Shown piece by piece: positions 48,884 through 58,905 of a stretch of DNA of 64,000 nucleotides. Each line of letters starts with the position of its first letter. Position 1 is the first letter of the stretch. Made by a program: the position numbers and the translations under genes. The notes under the pieces were generated by a model, which worked only from the letters and a program-made list of their open reading frames with translations, searched no databases and had not been told where the DNA came from. Origin of the DNA: Melanocharis versteri (lineage: Eukaryota; Chordata; Aves; Passeriformes; Melanocharitidae); assembly GCA_013397845.1 (NCBI GenBank), contig VZTG01003235.1, positions 249,282-313,281 on the forward strand, given 5' to 3'.

Positions 48884-50087
48884 AAACACCATCCTTTCCT
48901 ATTTACATATTAAAAAATACGTGCCTTCTTGCTACAGATTACCCGGCTTGCTGATACATGACTCTGTTAAAACAATACAGCCTGCCTAGAAAATCCAAAG
49001 CCCCAAACTAGATGTGTCCTTGCACTCTAACAGGTTCCAAATGGAAATAAAATGTACTGCTGGCTTGTTTATCCTCCCCTCTGGAGAGTGTCCTGGGGGA
49101 GTGAGGCCGGAGGAGCTCCCCAGGGCTCTGCCTAACCATGGGGTTGTTTATCAGCCACCAGAACCAGCAGCAAAATAAAGGGAGTAGGATCAGACAGGAA
49201 AGCCTTGGGATCTCAGGATGTCTACATCCAGGTGGGAAAAAAAAAAAAGAAAAAAGAAAAAAGAAACAAAAAATAACCACCAAAAACCAATCAAACAAAA
49301 TACACCCCCCAAAAAAACTCCTAGCATCCTCATTCTTATTTCTACCGGACATATTTTGATTGCATCTTGAGATGCTCAGCTGTATTGAAATGTTTCAAAA
49401 CAGATAATTTTTCCTCCAAAATTAATAACCTTTTTCCCTTTCCCCCCCTTTTTCCCCCTTTAAATAAACTGCATTAGAAACACATGTCCAAAGCATCCCT
49501 AAAAAGACCACAAAGTCTGCTTGCAAGGGGAACCTCATTGCACCGAGTGGTAACATTTGTTCTCCCCTTTCAGCTGGGATCCACCTCAACTTTTTGATGT
49601 TGGTTGGAGCTTTTATTTGCAAATAGAGCAGAGCTGCCTGGGATGGAGGGCTCCTCCAGAGCATGCCATGTGGCCTGCACAGATGTTCCTTTTATTCCCG
49701 TGTCCCACAAGGCTCCGAGCCTCGCTGGTGTTAAACAGATTACGCAAGTAGAACACTTGATTTTTCATGTCCCCCTTTTTTTCCAACAGTTGTCTAATTT
49801 ACTCAACTCATTCTGCCTCCTCCTTGTCCCTCACAATCACTATAGAAAACACAGAAAAATGCAGCTGAAGGGAGGAAGTTTCTCCTCCAGGAGCAGAATA
49901 TACAGGAATGCTCAGCATCCACAAACAAGGCAGAAATGCAGAAGAACAAAACTTATTGGGACAGTAAAGTAACCAGCTCATTAGTCAGGGTGTGCTAAAG
50001 AAACTTCATTATACCCCAGCAGCACCAGTCGCTACAAGTATCATAATCTCTCACCCTTATTTGTATGTCCAAATGAGAAGTGAACTT
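48884..50087. other. spacer of the inverted repeat, left part
   Basis: Non-coding sequence with an A/C-rich tract (49236-49318) and a homopyrimidine run (49433-49460). No gene or interspersed repeat is recognised. It runs into the assembly gap. Confidence 0.5.
49236..49318. repeat. A-rich and A/C-rich low-complexity tract
   Basis: A run of twelve A is followed by GAAAAAA units and then AAC/CCA mixtures ending in CCCCCCAAAAAAAC. It is similar in make-up to the tracts at 11361-11514, 35139-35230 and 61481-61540. Confidence 0.85.
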
Positions 50088-50314
50088 NNNNNNNNNNNNN
50101 NNNNNNNNNNNNNNNNNNNNNNNNNNNNNNNNNNNNNNNNNNNNNNNNNNNNNNNNNNNNNNNNNNNNNNNNNNNNNNNNNNNNNNNNNNNNNNNNNNNN
50201 NNNNNNNNNNNNNNNNNNNNNNNNNNNNNNNNNNNNNNNNNNNNNNNNNNNNNNNNNNNNNNNNNNNNNNNNNNNNNNNNNNNNNNNNNNNNNNNNNNNN
50301 NNNNNNNNNNNNNN
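50088..50314. other. assembly gap (227 unknown bases)
   Basis: A run of 227 N. Nothing can be said about its content. The odd length suggests an estimated rather than a fixed placeholder size. It lies between the two inverted-repeat arms and is followed by homopolymers of 16 A (50485-50500) and 19 T (50642-50660). Confidence 0.99.
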
Positions 50315-51594
50315 CCTAAGAGGCCCATTAAGGAACTGCAGCTACAGGGAGAGAACCTCGCAGCTGAACCCAGCAGCAATACACAGCTTTGTGCGCCAGC
50401 CACTTTGCTCTCATGCTTAATTTGATTAATCATTTTGGTATTATCCCCAATTAGAAGAGTGTCTAACAGGAAAAAAATAAATTTAAAAAAAAAAAAAAAA
50501 TGGTTTAAGCCTAAGGAACGGCAGCAACTGAACCCGCACCGACTTGGGACTTCTGGCATTTACCAAGGATACAAAATTGAAACTAAAAATTGCGGACAAA
50601 TACAAAGGCATTGGTGTTTCATCCAGACTGTGGATTATGAATTTTTTTTTTTTTTTTTTTAATAAACTGAAACCGAATTCCAGATGTTGAAAGTTGGGAA
50701 GTAAAAACTGCTTTAGCTGTAAAAACACAGAAAGGTGAGACAAAAAATTCTGCTGAAATATAATGAATCTTAGGGATGAAAGCGAAGCCTGTGCACCCCC
50801 TCACCAGGAGAGGACTGGGACAGGGATTTTTGCCCTCTGTGTGCCAAGCCAGGCAGTGGCACAGGGGTTTGCCCTGAGTTTCCTTTTAATAGTGGACAGA
50901 GCAGAGCAGGAATCCCTGGGAATTTCTGCAGCAGAAAGGGGAACAAACCTCCCCTGCAGTCCTGCTCTGTGGCAGCTGTGAAGGGAGCCCACGGGACCTC
51001 CTGGCACCCAGACCTGGCTCCTTGCAGCCCACGGGTGGCACCTGGCAACTGCACCTGGGCAGCAACGCCGGGGCAGGGGGCACTTGGGGATGCCATGGAC
51101 ACAAATCAGCACATCCCAAAAAGACACACAAACCCACCTTTTCTTCCACCAGAGTCCAAATCACCCCTGACGCAGCAGAGCCACATCTGAGGCTCCGCAG
51201 CCCCTTCAGCATCCAAATACAATCCAAATTTGGACCCGTACGACTGGTTCTGGGTTTATTTTATGGGCTTGATCACCACCGACACTCAGGGATTTTGAAA
51301 GCAGAATTCAAGGCCGTAATTTGAGATCACTGGTTTTGCCTCTGTTTGTTTCCACTACAGCATCCACAACGCTACAGATGAACACAGAACACCCAGAGTA
51401 TCCCCCAGCATCCGACCAACTCCTTCCCAGAAGTGACTGAGTCTCACCCTAAAATTCAGGAACTGCAGTAAATGTTTGGATTCTGATAAGAAGGGGAATA
51501 TTCATCAGCATACTTCACTAGTGATGCAGTCACAACTTGCGAACTTAGTCACAGAAATCTGACTGAACTTGTCTGCTACCACACAACAAAGTAC
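50315..51594. other. spacer of the inverted repeat, middle part
   Basis: Sequence after the gap holds a 16-A run and a 19-T run, then GC-richer unique DNA (50760-51230) whose frames are open on both strands. No gene is seen. Confidence 0.5.
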
Positions 51595-51700
51595 CGTCTA
51601 GTGGTTAAAATCGGAGGACATGATTCAGGAATGCAAGCCTTTTCAAAGAAGAACTAAAACACATGATTAAGTGCTGTTGAAGTCAATAGGCTGATTCAGA
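51595..51700 (+). repeat. possible tRNA-derived SINE/MIR-type relic
   Basis: GTCTAGTGGTTAAAATCGGAGGAC followed by ATGATTCAGGAATGC resembles the tRNA-derived head of MIR-like SINEs (TAGTGGTTAAGAGCAC and GAGTCAGGA phrases). ACACATGATTAAGTGCTGTTGAAGTCAATAGG further on resembles a phrase I associate with old reptilian repeats. The B box is not clear, so this is a relic at best. Confidence 0.33.
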
Positions 51701-53229
51701 GACCAACTTCTGGAGCGATGGATAATACTCCCCACGTTGCCATATGGCTCTCAGTCAAACTTCCTAGAAGCATTTGCTAATACCGGGTTCCACCACAGCT
51801 TTTGGGAGGCCTGCTTTTCTTTTGCCCTTTTTTCCCCCCTCCCCTTTCTTTTTTTAAACCTATGTCTGGGATAATTTTCACCCACTCTGAAGATCCTCCA
51901 GGCTCTCACTGACTGAGAGAGAATGTGCAGCCGTGATTACTGCAGGGTGGTGCAGATTCAGGCAACAACTAATAGCCTCCAATGCAAAGTTATCTATATA
52001 TATAAATGAATGCAAGAACGTATTACATAAATATATGCTATATAAAATAATAAATGCAAATCTGTCATAATCCAAACGCACTTTTTGTGGTGTTTAGTGA
52101 AAGGCACGCAAGCCTGTTGCAGTGATGAAATCCAGCACAAGCATCTTGGCCAGCCAAGGGATCTTTGCAAACAATCCCAATCCCACCTCAGAACTCCCGA
52201 ACCCGCTTCCTTTACGACTTGCAAATATTTCACTTCTCCTGCCAGCTCCCTGCTCACTGCTACACTAAAATGTTCTGTGGCAGGTTTGCTATTCTGCTAA
52301 TCTATATTTGTGCACAGACAGCAGCCCCTTGTCCCAGCTTCCTGCAGGGAGGTGACACCAGCCCAGCCACCACGTCCGACCCCTCAGGCAGCACTGCTGC
52401 CCCACGCCAAGCAAACCCCATCCAGAGGGTCACCCTATTTCCTGGGAACGCCATCCAACAGCACCTCCTGCTCCCCAGCCTCCCCCAGTCCTGCCAACAC
52501 AAACAGGCAGCAAACCAAACCTTTTAGCAGCATAAATGGCTACCCAGCAGAGCTCAAACTAACATTTACAGCAACTCGCTTACAGTTTGTATTTGTATTT
52601 ATGGGACGGGAAATGACAGGGGAGACCACTGGCAGAGCCACCCACTGACTTTCATGCCCTCCCCCATGCACACGATTGAAATAATCCACTAATTTTGCAC
52701 ATTTCCTAATCCTTGAAAAGGTTGAAAACCTACTCTTCACGTTAAGTCACGGAAAAGAAGAAAGAAAACAAAAGCCCAAGGAATTCTTGCTGGCTTTTTG
52801 AAACACTTCACAGATAAGGCGTAACATCATTTTTAAGCAGTTTGAAAACACCCTGTTACTGCCTACAATTAAATAAATGTAATCACAGCCTAAGCTGGCC
52901 CTCCCGGCCATCTGTCTTTAAGGCAATGGGGAAAGAAGAGGCGCTACAACGTGCAGTACTTTTTCTGGCTTTTAAAGTGTTTCTCCTTATTCAATATCTA
53001 AATTAAATCAAATGGAGTATACTAAGTAAGCCCATAAGACACAGCGCATGATGCAAGAGTCTTAAAATCCTTATCTACTGAGCACTCCAGCTTAAAGGCT
53101 GATGTTTTATGTTCCCCTGCAGCGCACGGGGATCCTGCTGGCTTGGCCAGACTAGGAAAATAAGCTTCGAATGACCAAATGCAACTGCAACTCGAAAAGT
53201 AGGAACCAAACCAGACACAACAAACCACA
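51701..53229. other. spacer of the inverted repeat, right part
   Basis: Unique non-coding sequence with an AT microsatellite patch near 51991-52060 (TATCTATATATATAAATG and later TATATAAAATAATAAATG). Frames near 52165-52650 are open on both strands and lack features. Confidence 0.5.
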
Positions 53230-53490
53230 GAGCAGCCGCCCCAGCCCGGCCTGGGCTCACCCAGCTCTGCCATTCCCTCCCGGCAGCGGCCGACTTCACC
53301 TTCCCAGGGCTGCTGATAAGATGCTCGGGAGCCCAGGCCCGTGAGCGGGGCCGTAAATCACGAGGATTTTAGCCCGGGATGCTCAGGGTGAGGAAGGCAG
53401 GAAGCCGGCGGAGGCGCAGATGCACGGAGTTGTGCAAATCGGCCGAATTCCAAAGTTATGAATTCCCCGAGTTGAAGCGGATTCTGAAAA
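53230..53490. promoter_or_regulatory. GC- and CpG-rich block beside the right arm
   Basis: I counted about 20 CpG in 260 bases, including GGCAGCGGCCGAC, GAGCGGGGCCG and AAGCCGGCGGAGGCGC. The block ends less than 200 bases before the right inverted-repeat arm. No equivalent lies beside the left arm. It could be a weak CpG island or regulatory site. Confidence 0.35.
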
Positions 53491-53665
53491 CGCCCATGAG
53501 CCAAAATCCACAGTCCTGTCTGGATGCTCTCCCCGCAGGCCCTGCGGCAGGGGAACCCACCCCACCACGCACCCACGGGCCCCGTGGGCACGGCATTTTG
53601 GGTCCTTTTCTGCCCATGAGCATCCTGCAGACAGCTCTCAGAACAGTCATTCCCTGACGGCATTG

Positions 53666-53937
53666 CATCTTTGTTCCAGTGTACCCAGGGTGGCAATAAT
53701 GCTTTTTAAATCCCTGTGAAACAGATTGCACATGGCAAAATTAATGTCTAAATTAACGTCTCAACTCTCCAAGTATTTTCTCTAAAATATTTGATTTTTT
53801 TGTGCTTATTATGCTGCTTGTTTAAAATAGCGAGCGATATCGGCTGTGCATTCAAAGCCTAATTGGTGGAACAGAGATTTATTCTAATTTAGAATGGCCA
53901 CTTAAAAACAGTTTTGCATACATGGGCACAACTTTTC
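53666..53937 (-). repeat. right arm of a 270-base inverted repeat
   Basis: This is the reverse complement of 48617-48883 (see that entry for identity). The arm is five bases longer overall. It has an internal 12-base tandem duplication, AAATTAATGTCT at 53738-53749 and AAATTAACGTCT at 53750-53761, one extra A in an A-run, and lacks eight bases of the left arm's TATACATA stretch. Both flanks diverge completely from those of the left arm. The arms are separated by about 4.8 kb of assembled sequence that includes the gap, so a DNA cruciform is unlikely, but a transcript crossing both could fold on itself. Confidence 0.93.
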
Positions 53938-56900
53938 CTGACCTCATTGATCCTGGGAAAGAAATGGGTGTTCCTCCAGGCTCATGCATCTGACTCTACC
54001 TCCCACGGCAGAAGCAGAGAGCACCAAGTACTGCAGGGCCTATAAATACCAACTTCCAGTAACGTGCAAATAAAATCAGAGTTCAAGTCAAACTCCACCA
54101 CCCATCCTCCAAGTTTCTGTATGTTTCTCTCCTGAATGCATGTAATCAAAGCATAACTACACGTGAAACACCATTTTACATGTCCTAGTAAAGGGACATT
54201 TACCGCAAGTAAGAGTTAAGCAGCTCAAATATTAAAATGGGAATAAAAGTATTGCTGATATCAATGGTATAAATTAATACTAGTAGTTAATTAAGTCCAG
54301 ACTTTTATTCTAAGACTGAGACTTTTTCACAAAATTTGTTACTAAATAATATAACTCGAGTCCTTAGGTCTACCAGATCAATCAGTTTAGGTTTTATTGT
54401 TAACTCATCTGCCCTACATTTGGCACACCTGCCCACAGAAACAAACCACACATCGTACCTTATTTCCTCCATAGAAAAGCTCTGTAATTTCCACCACATC
54501 TACTAAGTATATTTGGAGGTCAAACTTCAGATCTCTTCCTCTGGGCTTTTTTTTCCCCCTTTGTTATATTTCAACTCGTAAGCGCCAGAGAACGGTTTCA
54601 AAAATGAAATAAAACCCAGCACAAAACCAACACTTTCTGAGCAGAAAAAAATGCAAAAATCACATTTCCTCTGGACCAGACATCACAGCTTGAAAAGGAA
54701 GAAAGGGAGAGAAAAAGAGAGCGAGCCAGCTCATGCTGCAGAGCAGCCGCTGGGCTGGAGCTGTGATGACAGCACTGGGACATCCCCAAATCCACCCAGC
54801 ATTCCAATAATGCAAAGCAAAGCACTGCCACCAGTGCAGCCGATCTGGGGGCATCCCAACCCTATGGACAGCACGAATCTATTTGTGATGAAGAGATAAG
54901 CTGAATTTAAAACCGTGGTGGATGTTTTTTAAGTCTTCTAAAATCAACGGGAACCCCGCGCACGGCTCTCCAGCAGCACTTGGAAAAACTGAGTTCACAG
55001 TGCCGAGGGCACGGGGGGAAGCCTGGCCTTAGCCAACATCCTTTGGCATGAAGAGACTGCCTGACATCAGCAGAAAGGATCAAACCACGCTCTGAGAAGT
55101 TCCTTAGAGACGCAATATAAAAAAACCCAAGTAATATTAAAATAATAATGACTGATTCTCACTAATAAGGGCTAAGGAGGACAGAGAGGGAGGGAAAAAA
55201 AAGTAAAAAGAAAAGAGACATCAGCCTACTGCAGTAGCCAAAAGAAAAGTAATTCCAGGGCCCAAACCAATGGAATTTTTAAAAAATTAAAACAATTTCA
55301 TAAAACAACACCACTACAAGCCCACCCAAAGCAGCAAGAAGCAATTTTTACCATTTTAATCAAATACAAAGCTGATATACTAACTTAAAGGATCAAGACA
55401 AAATAAGATATGTGGGACGGCAATCTGAATGCCAAGTTTTACCCATGTGAATTCAGTTATAAATGCTTGGAAAATGTGATTCCCTAACTTAGAAATAGCA
55501 GCTGTAGCATTCAAAGGTACTTCAGTAATTACTGGAATGCTCGCTGAAAAACTAGACAGAAGCTAACATCTTACTTACATTAAATACACATTCACCACAA
55601 ATTAAAAGAGCCACAGAAAAGGAAAAAAACGAACAAAAAAATAACAAAACCAGAAAACAATCAGGCGAGCAGATGTTCAAAAAAAAGGAAGGGAGAAAAA
55701 TGACAAGAGAGGGCCAGATGCTCATTTCTGGTGGTTGTCACAGTGCAATGAAGGTACCCCACACCACCAGCCTCCCCAAGTCACCGGAGCTCAACAGCCA
55801 AACGGAGTCAGATTGTCACCTCTACATCTGTAAGTGGTAATTTCATCCCAGATACTGCAATAACACGCTGCCTTAAAATCTCCGAAATGCTGCCTAGTCA
55901 TCTGAGACAGGAGTAAAACAAGCAGCAACGCCAAGTGGAGTTGTCTGCTACTGCCTGAGGGACTCCTGGGTTTAGCAGCCGGGCTGGCATAAGGATTGTA
56001 TTATCGAGGAGTGCCCTGCACTGCTTTATTAAGTGCCAGTGAAGTGTCTATTGCATTCAGTGCCTGGGAAATACGGTGAGAAACGCCAACCACCAAACTA
56101 CAAATTAGGCTACTTGACCAATCTGCGCTCATTATCAGCTGCTGGTCCCTGGAAATAAACCGTTCTGGAAGCGAGGGGCCGGTGACGTTAGCAGAGACGG
56201 GGGAGAGAACCTCTCTGCAGCGAACAGAAAGCCCCAGGACACGCTGGTAGGAGCAGCGAGTCCACACCCAGGCTTTGGAAGGAGGTACCCGAAGGAGAGA
56301 AGTTATCTGCAAAATGTGCATCACACTCTCCTGGCTCTCTTCACACCTCCCCCTTCGCATCCCCACTCCCATGCACCTTCGCGTCTATTCCCACACTTCT
56401 CTCGCTACCCACATCCTGAACATATTTATGTTGTAAACATCCATTTGGAAGCACTCGGTGAGCCTGTGGCACACAGAAGGATGCTGCTCTGAGCTCCAGG
56501 AGGCAGCCGGCTCGCCATGACCCCTCTCTCCCTCTCCCAGCTGCACAGGAGGGGAAAGAATTGCTTGGCCCTCACACTTATCTTTTATCCACTCAGGATC
56601 CAGATTATTGCCTAATAAAACTTCACGGCAAAGCTATTAAAAATTAAAGGGATATCTCCCTTCCTACATAATGATTTGTCACAAGCCGGGCCTAAATCAG
56701 GATTGATGAGGTTCATGGTGCCTTCCTTCTTCCCTTTTTTTTTTTTTTTTAAATTTGGCAGAATTTCCTGGGGTTTTTTTGCAGCCCTTCTCACTCCTTA
56801 CTGACACAAAATTTCTCCTTCAGTGCTCCAGACCTTACTTCTTCATCAAGATGAAGTAAGAGGCGAAAGGCAGCTGAGCCAGCAGAAATGTTCCCACTGT

Positions 56901-57310
56901 CCTTCAGGAAACACAGAGAAGAGTCCAAGTAGTTGGTATGATTCAGAACTAGTGGTAGAAAAAGGACAAACCGGATTACAGCAACAGAGGACTCCATCCA
57001 AAACTTGCATCCAAAGAGACTCCTGCTAACATATGGTGGAAATGTGACTTTTTGCAAATATCCTCCGCAGAAGCCAATTCCTCTCCTCCACCCAAGCCAC
57101 ATCCAATAGCTCTAGTAGAGCGAGCTGCTACTTACACGTATTAGTCAGGATAGGCATCAGCCACGATACCGATTTTAATCCATCTAGCTAATGAGGAATC
57201 TGCCATCTAGTTAACGCACTCGGGCCCTCCAGAGAAATTAAAATCCACCTATTCAGGCTCCTCTCTCACTGAGCACTGCCCATCCCAGAGCACAGGCTGC
57301 TTTTTGCAGT
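53938..57310. other. unique non-coding sequence, no gene seen
   Basis: A-rich patches occur at 55190-55225 and 55617-55700, and a T-run lies at 56737-56750. The block 55990-56170 (entry below) may be regulatory. No frame carries a recognisable domain and no interspersed repeat is seen. Confidence 0.5.
55990..56170. promoter_or_regulatory. candidate conserved non-coding element
   Basis: TGTATTATCGAGGAG, TTTATTAAGTGCC, ACAAATTAGGCTACTTGACCA and CTCATTATCAGCTGCTGG (with a CAGCTG E-box) occur without CpG or repeat character. The call rests on motif texture only. Confidence 0.22.
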
Positions 57311-57360
57311 CATCGCGTCCCGCGCTCCCTCCGCAGCACCGGCACCGCGCGGCTCCGCCA
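57311..57360. promoter_or_regulatory. CpG-dense spot
   Basis: Ten CpG in 50 bases (TCGCGTCCCGCGC, then CACCGGCACCGCGCGGCTCCG) stand inside AT-rich neighbours with TAATCC- and TTTGCAT-type motifs on both sides (57170-57480). It could be the core of a regulatory element. It is too short for a CpG island. Confidence 0.32.
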
Positions 57361-58689
57361 GTACAAAGGAGAAGCACCTGAAGCAGAATTGCACTGAAAA
57401 GACAGAACTCGGAAAGAATGCATTAGCAACTTCAATCCAAATATAAAATGCATTTAAAGGTCATAATTTGCATAACTACGTCTCATGTTTTTTTGTTGTG
57501 TGGGGTTGTTATTTTTTTTTTCTTTTTTAAATTGCTCTATCCTGGAAGGTGCTGAGCGCCGCTGCTTCTCGTTTAAAGTTTTGACAACTCTTAGGGCTGT
57601 TCAGTGCTTGGCAGGAGCAGCTCTGCAAGGCATCCTAGGACCATGCTAACAGGTACCTAACATTAATAAAAAAAGCCTTTTCAAAACACAGACTTATGGG
57701 AGGAGGCACACAGCACTGTTATCATGTGGGGACGTGGCTGGGCTGACACAGGAGTTTCACTTTCTTGTGATGCAGTCTTGATAGTGGATTGAGAAAAGCA
57801 ACAAGATGCAACCAGTCATAACAGGAAAAGCTCAAAGCGCCACAAAATGCCCCAACAACTGTCGTAGGTTTTTTTAATCCTTTTGTTCACTTGGATCAAC
57901 AGCTGCTCCAATCTGCATGCAACGAGGATGCTACACTGATCCCCTAAACCTTCATCTCCAAACCCAGACCCAGTCCTATGAGAAGTGTCATATTTTCCTT
58001 GAAAGGATTGTAACTGGAAGAGTAGCAGGTATGAGGAATGCCCTCTTCAACCAAAATGAAAATCAGAGATGCTGGAACATTCAGCTCTTGCTTGCTGCAC
58101 GAAATTAATTATAACGGCCAATCTGTGCTGCTGCTTAGTCTGCAGGGGAAAAGATGAAATAGCTAAATTGATATCATGGCGAAGGAAGGGCTCATCACAG
58201 CAATGTCTGGGGCTGAAGAGGAATTCTGCCTTTGCCTGAGCTACAGAAAGGAACTCTAGAGATGGCTGAAAGCTGTGGCTACAAGCCTGCAGCTCCCCCA
58301 GCTTGTATAAATGTGCTTGCAGAGATCACTGTGCTCAGCGTTGGGTTCAGAGGCTGAACGCAGCTCTATCACCATTAGCACCTGACTGACGACTGACACA
58401 AACCACACACCACCTACAAAGGCACTGCACAGACCCAAGCGTGTGGGAAATGCAGGCTTCCCCAAAACCCTCTGCAACATCTCAGATGTTTTCCCACATT
58501 TAAAAAAAAGAAAAACAAAAAAAACAGAACAAGATCAAGGTCGCAGTATCTGTGTTAAATGGGATCTTTCATTTCCACGGCATCTGCTCGCATTTCTTTT
58601 GGAAGTTAAGAAATACTCTGTTTATCCTGGATTGGGATCCTCTTGTTTATCCAAGATCTTTCTTCTAAAAGTGAGTTCCTCCCAGCGTG
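57361..58689. other. unique non-coding sequence with T/G-rich tract, no gene seen
   Basis: A T/G-rich low-complexity stretch lies at 57487-57528 (TTTTTTTGTTGTG, TTATTTTTTTTTTC). AATTTGCATAACTACG at about 57465-57480 is octamer-like. The rest is unremarkable. Confidence 0.5.
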
Positions 58690-58905
58690 GGACCCAGAGT
58701 CCAACCCAGCTTTGCCGAGTTCACCACTAAATCCATGTCCCTAAGCACAACATCCGCACGTTTTCTGAACACTTTCAGGGATGGTGACTCCACCACCTCT
58801 CCAGGCAGACTGTTCAGTGCCTGACCACCCTTTCAGGAAGAAACTTTTCATAATATCCAAACTACGCCTCCCCGGCGCAACCTGATGCCATTTCCTCTTG
58901 TCCTG
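58690..58905 (-). mobile_element. CR1 LINE fragment, inverted
   Basis: On the minus strand the order is GGACAAGAGGAAATGGCATC, GTTGCGCCGGGGAGGCGTAG, AGAAACTTTCCTGAAAGGG, TGGTCAGGCACTGAACAGTC, TGCCTGGAGAGGTGGTGGAG, TCACCATCCCTGAAAGTG, TTAGGGACATGGATTTAGTG and GTGAACTCGGCAAAGCTGGG. This tracks the CR1 3' region just upstream of its terminus. The final tail is missing or decayed. Divergence is higher than in the 5243-5435 copy, so this is an older insertion or another subfamily. Confidence 0.9.

Noticed and set aside
50041..50559. Frames reading through the N run
   Set aside because: They are open only because unknown bases cannot contain stops. They are artefacts of the gap.
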